From Moraxella osloensis (GTDB taxonomy: Bacteria; Pseudomonadota; Gammaproteobacteria; Pseudomonadales; Moraxellaceae), in contig NZ_CP014234.1 of the NCBI RefSeq assembly GCF_001553955.1, forward strand, positions 1,488,001 to 1,552,000: a stretch of DNA of 64,000 nt, written 5' to 3'. Below are positions 19,370 through 28,363 of the stretch, piece after piece; within the stretch, counting starts at the first letter, position 1; every line of letters starts with the position of its first letter. The position numbers were made by a program, and so were the translations under genes. The notes beneath the pieces were generated by a model that saw nothing but the letters and a program-made list of their open reading frames with translations, ran no database searches and was not told where the DNA came from.

Positions 19370-20409
19370 GCACTCACTCCACTACTTAAAGGACTTGATT
19401 GATTGGGTTGTTGTAATGCCCGCTGCACAACATGGTGTAAAAGACGCTGTACTAGCACGGTCTTGTACTCGGTTTGTTCATCAGTTTTTGCTTCTTTGAA
19501 TAGGGTCGCCACCGCAAGCTCAATACTCACGGCATCGCCCGTGCTGCCAATCAGTATTTTTTCAATGTCGGTATTTCGCCATGGCTGACTGCCAATACCG
19601 CCAAATGCAAGTCGTACATTGGTGAGTGTGTCATTATCATGCTCAATCACTGCAGCGACGGACACCAAAGCAAAGGCATATGAGGCACGGTCACGCACTT
19701 TGTCATAGCTATGCACGCCTTTTAAGGGCGGCGGTAGAATGATATGGGTAATCAAATCACCTAGATTTAAGCAAGTTTCAATATGGGGGGTTTGCTCAGG
19801 TAAGCGATAAAATTCAGCAATAGGCACTTGGCGGGTTTGCCCGTCGGCTTGCTGGATAACAATGACGGCATCGAGCAATCGCATTGCCACCGCCATATCT
19901 GATGGATGAGTAGCAATACACTGCTCGCTCGTGCCTAAAATTGCCAAATTCTGATGAAGACCTGCTTTTGCCCCGCAGCCAGAATTAGGCTCACGCTTAT
20001 TACACGGACTATCAGGCTGATAAAAATAGTAACAACGGGTACGCTGTAGTAGATTGCCACCGGTACTGGCTTTGTTACGCAGTTGCGGCGATGCACCCGA
20101 CAACAAGGCACGGGCAAGCACCGCATAATCTTGACGAATGACAGGGTGAGCCGCTAATTCACTGTTACTGACCATAGCACCGATTTTTAACCCACCTTCT
20201 GGCGTGGCTTCGATTGTGTTAAGGGGCAAACGTGAAATATCAATCAGCTGCGTCGGCTGTTCGATTTCGAGTTTCATCAAGTCAAGTAAATTGGTACCCC
20301 CAGCGATAAAAAACGGACGCTGCGCCTCAACTAAATGCCCTTCAGCTAAAGTGGCTATTTTGATTGCGTCATCTACCGAGTTGGCGCGCTGATAATCAAA
20401 CGTTTTCAT
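19366..20409 (-). CDS. paoB: FAD-binding subunit with extra [4Fe-4S] cysteines, PaoB-like
   Basis: The 347-residue subunit carries FAD between the molybdenum and iron-sulfur subunits. FFIAGGTNLLDLMKLE and ASTGGNLLQRTRCYYFYQ mark the FAD-binding domain. Cysteines in the segment about 122-152 (CYYFYQPDSPC, then SGCG and EQC) match the insertion that binds a [4Fe-4S] cluster in E. coli PaoB. That makes PaoABC, and not xanthine dehydrogenase, the better model. The C-terminal CO_deh_flav_C domain follows. ATGA overlaps join it to both neighbours. Confidence 0.92.
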   Translation of the reverse strand: MKTFDYQRANSVDDAIKIATLAEGHLVEAQRPFFIAGGTNLLDLMKLEIEQPTQLIDISRLPLNTIEATPEGGLKIGAMVSNSELAAHPVIRQDYAVLARALLSGASPQLRNKASTGGNLLQRTRCYYFYQPDSPCNKREPNSGCGAKAGLHQNLAILGTSEQCIATHPSDMAVAMRLLDAVIVIQQADGQTRQVPIAEFYRLPEQTPHIETCLNLGDLITHIILPPPLKGVHSYDKVRDRASYAFALVSVAAVIEHDNDTLTNVRLAFGGIGSQPWRNTDIEKILIGSTGDAVSIELAVATLFKEAKTDEQTEYKTVLVQRLLHHVVQRALQQPNQSSPLSSGVSA

Positions 20410-21011
20410 AGCGACACTCCTGTAGCCTGAGTAGCTGCTGTCTGGGTGGTTACCTTATCTGTCTCTGCCGAAAAACCAGTTTCTTGTAATACTTGTTTGA
20501 TAGCTCGCACGATGTTGGGATATGCCGAGCAGCGACAAATATTGCCACTCATACGCTCAGAGATTTCCTTATCTAATTGTTGCTTAAATTGTGCTGTATC
20601 GTTTGATAAAGGCTGCATCAAATCCGCCGACACATGACTTGCCCAGTTTTGGCGGAGCTCTTCAATCATCGCTTTGGTCGAGCAAATTTGTCCAGGGGTA
20701 CAATAACCACATTGAAAGGCGTCATGTTCCAAAAACGCTTGTTGAATCGGGTCAAGCGCTTCAGGTGAGCCAATGCCTTCAATGGTTTCGATGCTATCGC
20801 CCTCATGCATGACCGCTAGGGTCAGACAGCTGTTGACCCGCTGACCATTAATCAGCATGGTACATGCGCCACACTGACCGTGGTCACAGCCTTTTTTGCT
20901 GCCTGTCAAGCCAAGATGGTTGCGACAGACATCCAGCACCGTGGTGCGTACATCTAGATTCGTCAACGTGTGTTGTTGCTGATTGATAGTAAGTGTTAAG
21001 GATTGTGGCAT
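20406..21011 (-). CDS. paoA: [2Fe-2S] subunit, PaoA-like
   Basis: The 201-residue subunit holds two [2Fe-2S] clusters. The plant-type ferredoxin set is Cys42, 47, 50 and 62 (GCDHGQCGACTML onward), and the helical set is Cys101, 104, 159 and 161 (QCGYCTPGQIC and GNICRCSAYP). E. coli PaoA carries a twin-arginine signal that exports the enzyme; here the chain starts MPQSLTLTINQQQ directly, with no signal. A loop of about 30 residues separates the last two motifs. It is the first gene of the eleven-gene row, so the operon promoter should lie just upstream of 21011. Confidence 0.95.
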   Translation of the reverse strand: MPQSLTLTINQQQHTLTNLDVRTTVLDVCRNHLGLTGSKKGCDHGQCGACTMLINGQRVNSCLTLAVMHEGDSIETIEGIGSPEALDPIQQAFLEHDAFQCGYCTPGQICSTKAMIEELRQNWASHVSADLMQPLSNDTAQFKQQLDKEISERMSGNICRCSAYPNIVRAIKQVLQETGFSAETDKVTTQTAATQATGVSL

Positions 21012-21330
21012 AAAGTTGCTTCTCGTCTAGTTGTTATGGGTTTATTTTAAGTGTGTTATCTAGGATTGACGCATGTTATTAAAATAGTTTCTAAAAATTC
21101 GCTACGTCTTGCCTACGCAAGGACGCTGGTAACATTACAAGGGTCTGTTATTTTTGCGTATGTAGCCATCCCGTTTTTTTGGCAATTTTTTTGGCAGTTT
21201 CTTTTGGTAATTTTTTTACTAGTTCTTTTGCCAGTCTATTTTGCTAGGTAATTGATTATATTTTTTTAATCAGCTTTTGTATGTTTATTCGTGTAAAGCT
21301 CTCAATACTAAGCAGTATTTAGCTTTTATA
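21012..21330. promoter_or_regulatory. Upstream region of the molybdenum operon
   Basis: This region lies between paoA and the plus-strand element. It should carry the promoter of the operon. I see a hairpin with arms GTCTTGC / GCAAGGAC (one bulge) at 21107-21125 and a stretch with four to five copies of T-rich GGCA/GGTA motifs at 21170-21245. I found no convincing ModE-type palindrome or molybdenum cofactor riboswitch. An open frame at 21051-21251 is low-complexity and is not called. Confidence 0.4.
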
Positions 21331-21580
21331 AAATTTTGATGGTGTAAGCTTGGATATTATTGGGCGTGCTGACACTTGGCTATTTTGTATCAAATAATTC
21401 ATTAACATGGTATTAACTAGGTAATTTTTTTATCATTATCGTGACTGAAATTGTGACTGCAGAGTTTTATAAACTGCTTGGACTATCAACGATTGTCAGA
21501 CTTTTCATACTTACTTGTGGTGTTGTGCCGCTCATTACTCACCTTGCTCACCTTGCTCACCGCTTGCCATGATTTTTTGC
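21331..21580 (+). ncRNA. Candidate small RNA B / dat leader, related to element A
   Basis: This stretch shares block order and spacing with 10380-10577. Examples are AATTCATTAA at 21396, the seven-T ATCA block at 21423-21435, and the 47-base block at 21498-21544 (37 identities, no gaps). The distance from the T block to the 47-base block is 63 bases here and 62 in element A. In place of the compact loop there are three copies of CTCACC in a 9-base tandem array (21538-21561), then GCCATGA and six T. The stem is weak (TCAT / ATGA), so this may be a decayed terminator or a leader reading toward dat at 21862. Confidence 0.45.
21538..21561 (+). repeat. Tandem CTCACCTTG repeat
   Basis: Two full 9-base units and one partial unit give CTCACCTTG twice, then CTCACC. 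The array sits where element A has its single CTCACCT terminator loop. Confidence 0.85.
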
Positions 21581-21861
21581 CTCTGTCATCGCAAAATACG
21601 CCGCTGTGTTATCACTTTGGAGGATTCATGCGATTTTTTGCAAAAAAGACTGTATTTTTCACAAAAAAAGGGTATCATGCCCCATAAATTTTCAACGTTA
21701 TATTGTTAGGTCTTGGGTGCAGTGTCATGGCATTTTGGGGTTTTGCGGTATAACGTTTTTGTTTTGGTGTCAGTCATCCTGACTGATATGTTATTCACAA
21801 ATACGAGAAAGATAGCCAAAAAACTAACCTTTTCGCCCGTTATCTGAGATGGTAATCCGAT
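21581..21861 (+). promoter_or_regulatory. Region upstream of dat
   Basis: No gene is called here. The stretch should contain the dat promoter unless transcription comes from element B. A short open frame starting at 21478 or 21515 runs through it but has no family resemblance. Confidence 0.35.
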
Positions 21862-23241
21862 ATGAGCCAAACGCATTTACACGTAGCAACCCCTGTACAT
21901 CCAATTTCTCATGCCACTAACGAATATTACTTAACTCGTCAAAGCACGATGGAATCTAATGTTCGTAGTTATCCCCGCAAACTACCGCTAGCTATAGCTA
22001 AAGCCCAAGGTATTTGGGTCACCGATGTTGAAGGCAATGATTACCTTGATTGCCTAGCCGGTGCTGGCACATTAGCCTTGGGTCACAATCACCCAGCCGT
22101 CAAACAAGCCTTATATGATGTGTTAGAAAGTGGTCTGCCACTGCACACCCTAGATATCACCACCCCTGTTAAAGATGCATTTACCGAATCCTTGCTGTCT
22201 TTTTTTCCAAAAGATTTTGTATTGCAATTTTGCGGTCCGACCGGTGCTGACGGTACAGAAGCGGCGATTAAATTAGCAAAAACTTATACAGGGCGTGACA
22301 ACGTTATCGCATTTAGCGGTGGTTATCACGGTATGACCCATGGCGCGCTTGCCATGACCGGCAATTTGTCTGCCAAAGAGAAAGTTGGCAATTTGATGCC
22401 AGGGGTACAGTTTATGCCCTATCCGCATGAATACCGCTGCCCACTTGGTCTAGGGGGTGAAGCGGGCGTGGATGCGCTGACTTACTACTTTGAAAACTTT
22501 ATTGAAGATGTTGAAAGCGGCGTGGTCAAACCTGCAGCGGTCATCCTAGAAGCAATTCAAGGGGAAGGCGGTGTCGTGCCTGCGCCCAAAAAATGGCTAC
22601 AAAAAATCCGTGAAGTGACCGCCAAGCATGATATCGTATTGATTTTGGATGAAGTGCAAGCTGGTTTTGCGCGCTCAGGCAAAATGTTTGCCTTCGAACA
22701 TGCCGACATCGTGCCTGACGTGGTGGTGATGAGTAAAGCGGTCGGGGGTGGTTTGCCACTATGCGTACTTGCCATCAACAAAAAATTCGACGCATGGGCG
22801 CCAGCCGGTCACACCGGTACTTTCCGTGGCAATCAGCTTGCAATGGCGGCATCGATTCAAGTATTGGCTGAAATCCGCAGCAAAAACTTGGCAGAAAATG
22901 CGCGTATCCGCGGTGAATTCTTGCGCGATGAACTCAAAAAAATCGCCCAAGAATTTCCTTGTATCGGTAACGTGCGCGGTCGCGGCTTGATGACGGGTAT
23001 TGAGATTGTCGATGAGCGTAAACCTGCTGACCGTATCGGCTCGTATCCTGCTGACATTGACATGGCGAATGCGATTCAAAGAGCGTGTTTTGACAACAAG
23101 TTACTGCTGGAAAAAGGCGGTCGTGGCGGTACAGTGATTCGCTTGCTTTGCCCGATTAACATCACTGCTGATGAATGTGATGCGGTGCTTGAACGCTTTA
23201 AAAAGGCAGTGGCTGAAGCCGTGCAAAAAGTACGTGGGTAA
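21862..23241 (+). CDS. dat: Diaminobutyrate--2-oxoglutarate transaminase
   Basis: Dat makes L-2,4-diaminobutyrate from aspartate semialdehyde with glutamate as amino donor. The 459-residue class III PLP aminotransferase shows [39 protein letters not shown] and [13 protein letters not shown]. The PLP lysine lies in [13 protein letters not shown], and [14 protein letters not shown] follows. Length and order match the Acinetobacter enzyme, which is encoded with the decarboxylase Ddc. A hairpin with a T run follows the stop, so it may be transcribed separately from the alarmone synthetase gene. Confidence 0.95.
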   Translation: MSQTHLHVATPVHPISHATNEYYLTRQSTMESNVRSYPRKLPLAIAKAQGIWVTDVEGNDYLDCLAGAGTLALGHNHPAVKQALYDVLESGLPLHTLDITTPVKDAFTESLLSFFPKDFVLQFCGPTGADGTEAAIKLAKTYTGRDNVIAFSGGYHGMTHGALAMTGNLSAKEKVGNLMPGVQFMPYPHEYRCPLGLGGEAGVDALTYYFENFIEDVESGVVKPAAVILEAIQGEGGVVPAPKKWLQKIREVTAKHDIVLILDEVQAGFARSGKMFAFEHADIVPDVVVMSKAVGGGLPLCVLAINKKFDAWAPAGHTGTFRGNQLAMAASIQVLAEIRSKNLAENARIRGEFLRDELKKIAQEFPCIGNVRGRGLMTGIEIVDERKPADRIGSYPADIDMANAIQRACFDNKLLLEKGGRGGTVIRLLCPINITADECDAVLERFKKAVAEAVQKVRG

Positions 23242-23260
23242 TTGATTATTGCCTATTAAG

Positions 23261-23294
23261 ACGGTAAAGTTACTGACGTGGCTTTGCCGTTTTT
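23261..23294 (+). terminator. Terminator after dat
   Basis: The stem ACGGTAAAG / CTTTGCCGT (one T-G wobble) has a 12-base loop and is followed by five T. It suggests that the next gene has its own promoter or depends on read-through. Confidence 0.7.
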
Positions 23295-23324
23295 ATTATC
23301 TGTTTATTTTATTTTGAGTAAAAT

Positions 23325-23894
23325 ATGGAAACCAATATCGCCAAGACCGAACGCCTGATTCGAGAAATCAATCGGATTCATGGTGAGTATTCGCAAGATT
23401 ATTTCGAAACAGGCAAGGTACCAAAAATCAATCTATCACATACGCTCAAAACCGTCCCTATTGAGCCTATCTTGTCATATCGGCTTAATTTGCATGAAGC
23501 GATTAATGATTATTTGGCATTTGCCGATACCCAAAATATCGATTTTTTTTACCGTGTTAAAACGGCTGAAAGTATCTATGACAAAGTCAATCGCTATTTG
23601 GCACGACAAAACCAGTACCCAGTCAATAATATCTTAAATGATATTTTTGGTGCTCGGGTAATTTTGCCATCGGCTGATGTGACAGATATTATGGAAAAAC
23701 TGGATGATTGGAAAACAGATTACAGTCTAAAAAATTGGTATTTACGTGATATCGACGGGTATATCGGTGTGCATGTGTACTTTAAAAATGCGAGCAATTT
23801 TTATTATCCGTGGGAATTGCAAATTTGGGATAAAAACGATGCCAAAGCCAATATTGTAAATCATCAACTGTATAAGCGTAATTTTGTAAAATAA
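23325..23894 (+). CDS. Small RelA/SpoT-fold alarmone synthetase-like protein
   Basis: The 189-residue product matches the (p)ppGpp synthetase domain alone, with no hydrolase or TGS domain. In order I see RVKTAESIYDK (Arg77, Lys79, Ser83, Lys87; the ATP-binding RxKxxxSIxxK), NDIFGARVI (Asp106, Arg111; metal and ATP), DGYIGVH (Tyr146, His150; guanine stacking), WELQIW (Glu164, Gln166; metal) and NHQLYK (His180, Tyr183). All key positions known from RelQ/RelP enzymes are present, so it is probably active. It sits between dat and ddc, with a terminator before it and a weak ribosome-binding site. Whether it makes pppGpp, ppApp or modifies tRNA ends as toxic relatives do cannot be read here. Confidence 0.8.
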   Translation: METNIAKTERLIREINRIHGEYSQDYFETGKVPKINLSHTLKTVPIEPILSYRLNLHEAINDYLAFADTQNIDFFYRVKTAESIYDKVNRYLARQNQYPVNNILNDIFGARVILPSADVTDIMEKLDDWKTDYSLKNWYLRDIDGYIGVHVYFKNASNFYYPWELQIWDKNDAKANIVNHQLYKRNFVK

Positions 23895-23971
23895 ATTAAC
23901 CATTTGCTCATATCACTCTGTTTAATGACAATTTATAGTTAACTCTATCTTAAAGAATGCAAGGACTTATC

Positions 23972-25531
23972 ATGTCAAACTTATCACAGCATCGCCAAGC
24001 GTTATTTTGTAATGACAGCCAATCCATTGCCGATTACCAAAAAAATATGAACACTGCCGTGCAAGCCGTCACCGATTGGCTCAAAAATGACAAAATGTAC
24101 ACCGGCGGTAGTATCAAGCAGCTGCGCGCTGAGATTGCCTTTCAGCCATCAAAAGAAGGACTTGGCTTGGAAGACGCATTAAAACGTTCAGTCGAATTAT
24201 TCCTTAATAAAAGCTTAAAGGTGCATCACCCACATTCGCTTGCTCACTTGCACTGCCCAACGATGGTCACAAGCCAAATCGCTGAAGTGCTGATTAATGC
24301 CACCAACCAATCGATGGACTCTTGGGACCAAAGCCCAGCAGGGTCACTGATGGAAGTGCAACTGATTGATTGGCTACGTCAAAAAGTCGGTTTTGGTAGC
24401 GGACAAGCGGGCGTATTCACCTCAGGTGGCACCCAATCCAACTTGATGGGCGTGTTACTCGCCCGTGATTGGTGTATCGCCAACAACTATAAGAATGACG
24501 ATGGGTCAGAATGGTCAGTACAGCGTGACGGTATCCCAGCCGATGCCATGCAAAAAGTGAAAGTCATCTGCTCAGAAAACGCGCATTTTAGCGTGCAAAA
24601 AAACATGGCAATGATGGGCATGGGTTTTCAATCGGTGGTCACTGTGCCAGTCAATGACCAAGCGCAGATGGATGTTGCCGCACTTGAACACACCATGGCG
24701 CAACTGAAGTCCGAAGGTAAAATCATCGCCTGTGTGGTCGCTACTGCAGGCACTACCGACGCAGGCGCGATTGACCCAATCCCTGCGATTCGTAAGCTTA
24801 CCCATGAGTACGGTGCATGGCTGCATATTGATGCCGCTTGGGGCGGTGCGCTGATTTTATCGAATAACTACCGCGATAAACTTGCAGGCATTGAGCAAGC
24901 CGATTCTATCACCCTCGACTTCCACAAACATTACTTCCAAAGCATCTCTTGCGGGGCATTTTTGCTCAAAGATGAAGCCAACTATCGCTTCATGCATTAC
25001 GAAGCTGAGTATTTAAACTCTGCGTATGACGAGGAACATGGCGTACCCAACCTAGTTTCTAAGTCGCTACAAACCACGCGCCGTTTTGATGCGCTAAAAT
25101 TATGGCTCACAGTGGAAGCCTTGGGCGAAGAATTATACGGCTCGATGATTGACCATGGCGTTGATTTGACCCGCGAAGTCGCTGATTACATCAAAGCGAC
25201 TGATGGGCTTGAATTGTTGGTAGAGCCACAGTTTGCCTCCGTGCTATTTCGCGTGGTGCCCAAAGACTACCCGGTCGAGTTGCTTGATAGCTTAAACCAA
25301 AATGTCGCCGATGAGCTATTTGCCAAAGGTGAAGCCAATATCGGCGTGACGCGCGTCAGTTACCAAAAGCAAGGGGATGCTAACCAAGATGTGCAATCGC
25401 TTAAAATGACCACGTTAAGCCCCATCGCCACGCTTGACAATGTCAAAGCATTATTGGCGCAAGTGTTGGCACAAGCCGATGACATCAAAGACGCTATTAT
25501 CACAGGGGATTATCAGCCTGCGATTGATTGA
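23972..25531 (+). CDS. ddc: L-2,4-diaminobutyrate decarboxylase
   Basis: Ddc decarboxylates L-2,4-diaminobutyrate to 1,3-diaminopropane. It is a group II PLP decarboxylase of 519 residues from the ATG at 23972, which has AAGGA six bases upstream; the earlier in-frame ATG at 23957 lacks one. Signatures are [54 protein letters not shown] and [12 protein letters not shown] with the PLP lysine. With dat it forms the Acinetobacter-type diaminopropane route, here interrupted by the alarmone synthetase gene. A shared hairpin separates it from the convergent sdaA. Confidence 0.95.
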   Translation: MSNLSQHRQALFCNDSQSIADYQKNMNTAVQAVTDWLKNDKMYTGGSIKQLRAEIAFQPSKEGLGLEDALKRSVELFLNKSLKVHHPHSLAHLHCPTMVTSQIAEVLINATNQSMDSWDQSPAGSLMEVQLIDWLRQKVGFGSGQAGVFTSGGTQSNLMGVLLARDWCIANNYKNDDGSEWSVQRDGIPADAMQKVKVICSENAHFSVQKNMAMMGMGFQSVVTVPVNDQAQMDVAALEHTMAQLKSEGKIIACVVATAGTTDAGAIDPIPAIRKLTHEYGAWLHIDAAWGGALILSNNYRDKLAGIEQADSITLDFHKHYFQSISCGAFLLKDEANYRFMHYEAEYLNSAYDEEHGVPNLVSKSLQTTRRFDALKLWLTVEALGEELYGSMIDHGVDLTREVADYIKATDGLELLVEPQFASVLFRVVPKDYPVELLDSLNQNVADELFAKGEANIGVTRVSYQKQGDANQDVQSLKMTTLSPIATLDNVKALLAQVLAQADDIKDAIITGDYQPAID

Positions 25532-25537
25532 TAAGCA

Positions 25538-25572
25538 CAAAAAAACCGATTCCTTGGCGAATCGGTTTTTTT
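25538..25572. terminator. Bidirectional terminator between ddc and sdaA
   Basis: The stem AACCGATTC / GAATCGGTT is flanked by an A run on the left and a T run on the right, so it can serve both convergent genes. Confidence 0.85.
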
Positions 25573-25581
25573 ATTGTAGCA

Positions 25582-27027
25582 CTAACACTGACTGTAATTG
25601 ACCGTCACATCCAGCGTCGGAATCAGATTTGACTGGGCGGCAAAATCCTCGTCTAGGACATTGATAGCAAGCCCGCCCATTGCGGTTTCTTTATATTTTG
25701 ACATCATATCTCTGCCTGTCTCTTTCATGGTTTTGATGGCTTTATCAAGCGATACCACATGCTGCCCATTGCCTTTAAGCGCAAGCCTTGAGGCATTAAT
25801 CGCTTTTACTGCCGCCATGGCATTGCGTTCAATACAAGGTACTTGCACCAACCCTGCAATCGGGTCACACGTCATGCCAAGATGATGTTCGATGCCAATT
25901 TCGGCAGCGTTGGCACATTGCGCAGGACTACCACCAAGCACATAGGTTAACCCTGCCGCAGCCATTGCACATGCCGAGCCGACCTCCCCTTGACAGCCCA
26001 CTTCTGCACCTGAAATACTGGCGTTTTCTTTGATAATGATGCCTATCGCCGCGGCGGTTAGCAGAAAATCATGCAAACCTTGCAGCGTATAACTTGGACA
26101 AAAATCTCGATAATAATGCATAACCGCAGGTATCACGCCTGCCGCACCATTGGTGGGTGCGGTGACTACACGTCCGCCACTGGCATTTTCTTCATTAACT
26201 GCCAACGCATATAGATTCACCCAATCCATCACGGCAAGGGCATCATTAAACGCTTTTCGGCTATCGGCAGCGGATAACTGCTGATAAATCGCCTTGGCAC
26301 GGCGCTGTACTTGTAAGCCCCCTGGCAAAATACCATCGTGGCGACAACCATCATTGACACAGTCTTGCATGACTTGCCAAATGTCGTTAAGTCCACCCAG
26401 CAGCTCATCTTCACTCAAGTTAGCCAGTTCATTGGCTCGAACGACTTGGGCGATTGACAGTTGATTGTGTTGGCAAATTTGTAATAATTCTTTGGCGTTG
26501 TTAAACGGATAAGGTACTAATTTTTTGACGCTTTCAATCACCGGTTCTTTTGCTTGCGCTTCTTGCTCGGTCTGCACGAACCCGCCGCCGATTGAATAAT
26601 ACGTATTTTGGTAAACAATTTCATTGCCTGTAAAAGCAGTGATAGTCAAAGCATTGGGATGATGGGGCAGCGATACCCTACCATTTAGGATTAAATCTTT
26701 GTCAGCAACAAAGTTAATCTCATGCTGCTGATTTAGACATAGCGTGCTTTGCGCTTGGATATCGGCAATTTTTTGTGAAATAGCGGCGACATCCGTCGTC
26801 TGTGGTTGCTCTCCCATCAAACCTAGCATCACCGCTATATCACTACCGTGCCCTTTACCGGTCGCACCGAGCGAACCAAACAGCTCGACTTGCACCCTAT
26901 CCACCTGCATCAATAGCTGCTGCTGTGATAATGCGCTAACGAACAGATTCGCCGCTTTCATCGGTCCGACGGTATGCGAACTTGAAGGTCCAATCCCAAT
27001 CTTAAATAAATCAAAAATACTGATCAC
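25582..27027 (-). CDS. sdaA: L-serine ammonia-lyase (iron-sulfur)
   Basis: The enzyme deaminates L-serine to pyruvate with a [4Fe-4S] cluster. The 481 residues are the single-chain type, with the beta domain opening in [16 protein letters not shown]. The alpha-domain cysteines lie in [20 protein letters not shown] and [18 protein letters not shown]. Length equals the gamma-proteobacterial SdaA/SdaB form. The start gives [11 protein letters not shown], typical for the family. It stands alone, convergent with ddc. Confidence 0.96.
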   Translation of the reverse strand: MISIFDLFKIGIGPSSSHTVGPMKAANLFVSALSQQQLLMQVDRVQVELFGSLGATGKGHGSDIAVMLGLMGEQPQTTDVAAISQKIADIQAQSTLCLNQQHEINFVADKDLILNGRVSLPHHPNALTITAFTGNEIVYQNTYYSIGGGFVQTEQEAQAKEPVIESVKKLVPYPFNNAKELLQICQHNQLSIAQVVRANELANLSEDELLGGLNDIWQVMQDCVNDGCRHDGILPGGLQVQRRAKAIYQQLSAADSRKAFNDALAVMDWVNLYALAVNEENASGGRVVTAPTNGAAGVIPAVMHYYRDFCPSYTLQGLHDFLLTAAAIGIIIKENASISGAEVGCQGEVGSACAMAAAGLTYVLGGSPAQCANAAEIGIEHHLGMTCDPIAGLVQVPCIERNAMAAVKAINASRLALKGNGQHVVSLDKAIKTMKETGRDMMSKYKETAMGGLAINVLDEDFAAQSNLIPTLDVTVNYSQC

Positions 27028-27205
27028 TGATAAATCCTATATGCCAATCAGTTGAAAAATTCAATTATGTTGTATTCATTGTGCTAGATAACCACGGATT
27101 GCCCATCTGTGTCAATGTGCTATCGAAAAGTTTATCAAATGATAGATGATAGATGCTCGCTACACGCATCGCAAATTTGGCAACTAACCACCTGTTTGAC
27201 TTCCT

Positions 27206-27225
27206 CCCCTTGCTAAAGCAAGGGG
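27206..27225 (-). ncRNA. Right-end hairpin, probable core of the TnpB guide RNA scaffold
   Basis: The stem CCCCTTGC / GCAAGGGG with a 4-base loop overlaps the stop of tnpB. In studied TnpB systems the omega RNA covers the end of the gene and the right element end, with the guide read from flanking DNA. Here that flank is the sdaA side. Confidence 0.6.
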
Positions 27226-28319
27226 ATTCCTTCTACAAGACGGTCAAGCCCGACCGCAAGAATGTTCTTACTGGCATTAATATCTCTATCATGCCATGTG
27301 CCACACGAAGCACATATCCATTCTCTTATTCTAAGCGATTTTCTACCTTTCGGACTATTGGCGGTGATTTCACCGCAACACGAACATCGCTGGGTCGTGT
27401 ATCTCTCATTCACGATTTCAAAACGGCAACCTGCGTTCTCGCATTTGTAGGTCAGTTGTCGTTTCAGTTCAAACCAACCTGCATCGTAAACCGATTTGGC
27501 GAGTTTGCCTTTTTTACTATTAAATTGATTACTCTGAATATCACCGACCACGATTAGGGCATTGTCTTTGACTAATTGGGTGGTGAATTTATGTATCAGG
27601 TCTTGGCGTGTGTTTTTGATTTTGGCATGGATAGCCTTGACACGCTGTTTGTTTTTAGCTCGTTGAGCAATGGCTAAATCTTTGGCATAGTTGAGCGTTT
27701 GTTTCATTTGTAGTTTGTCACCGCTCGAGCTGGTAGCACTATCTTTAAGCCCCAAATCTATGCCAACGCTACCTGTTCCACAAGTAGTTTTAGGGTATTC
27801 TTTGACGGTGATACAGGCATACCAACGGTTACGGCTGTCTTGGACTAGCTCGCAAGTGTTGATTTGATATAACGATAGATTGTAGCTATCCCATAGATCA
27901 ATGATTAGCTTTTGTCCTTTGGCTAAAGATAGCTGCAAGGTAGATTTTAAGCCCTTTTTACCTGTTTGGTAGGTAGCGATGTGTTTGATGGCAGATTGTT
28001 TAAATGGTAGCCAGCCTAATGATTTACGTTTTGAATTTGGGTTGTTGGTTCGCCATGATAATTTAGCTTTTTTGAATTGTTTTCTAGCTTTGGCGTGGGT
28101 TTCATTGATGGCTTGAATGGTTTGCGAGTGTAACCCCAGTAATTCACCGCTACCTTTGGTGTAGTCGTTTAAATCATACGCACTAAAGAACTTGCCAGTA
28201 CGCTTAAGATGCTCATAGCTTAACGCATTAACGTAGTTCCATACGAAATTCACCGAACCGCTTAGGCGATTTAGTTGGTCTTTATGTTTATCTCGTATGC
28301 GTAGCTTGAGTGTTTTCAT
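27213..28319 (-). CDS. tnpB: TnpB RNA-guided nuclease (IS1341 group), with altered RuvC-II site
   Basis: I start at the ATG at 28319 (MKTLKLRIRDKHK; 368 residues), since the longer frame begins inside the end palindrome. RuvC-I is GIDLGLKDSA with Asp188. The zinc ribbon is CSCC at 312-315 and CASC at 336-339. RuvC-III is HDRDINASKN near 343-352. The RuvC-II position, usually IxxED, reads VVGDI here, so the canonical glutamate is Gly259. A glutamate at 305 (VNERYTTQ) stands where many TnpBs have Asp/Asn-Pro and may take over the role. The frame is intact, with no sign of decay. Confidence 0.9.
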   Translation of the reverse strand: MKTLKLRIRDKHKDQLNRLSGSVNFVWNYVNALSYEHLKRTGKFFSAYDLNDYTKGSGELLGLHSQTIQAINETHAKARKQFKKAKLSWRTNNPNSKRKSLGWLPFKQSAIKHIATYQTGKKGLKSTLQLSLAKGQKLIIDLWDSYNLSLYQINTCELVQDSRNRWYACITVKEYPKTTCGTGSVGIDLGLKDSATSSSGDKLQMKQTLNYAKDLAIAQRAKNKQRVKAIHAKIKNTRQDLIHKFTTQLVKDNALIVVGDIQSNQFNSKKGKLAKSVYDAGWFELKRQLTYKCENAGCRFEIVNERYTTQRCSCCGEITANSPKGRKSLRIREWICASCGTWHDRDINASKNILAVGLDRLVEGIPLL

Positions 28320-28363
28320 GCAAATTATTTTAGCAAAATTTATGCAAGCGTTATAGTGTACAA

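Noticed and set aside
21051-21251. Open frame of 66 residues upstream of paoA on the plus strand
   Set aside because: It is T-rich low complexity (repeated Phe, Trp, Gln, Leu), has no ribosome-binding site and no family resemblance.
21012-21330. Molybdenum cofactor riboswitch or ModE site before paoA
   Set aside because: Only a short hairpin at 21107-21125 was seen; no arrangement like the known aptamer and no clear ModE palindrome.
21538-21561. CRISPR-like direct repeats
   Set aside because: The 9-base units have no spacers, so this is a simple tandem repeat.
21478-21709. Two overlapping short open frames before dat
   Set aside because: They lie in the conserved non-coding element. The related element A has stops in the matching frames, so coding is not conserved.
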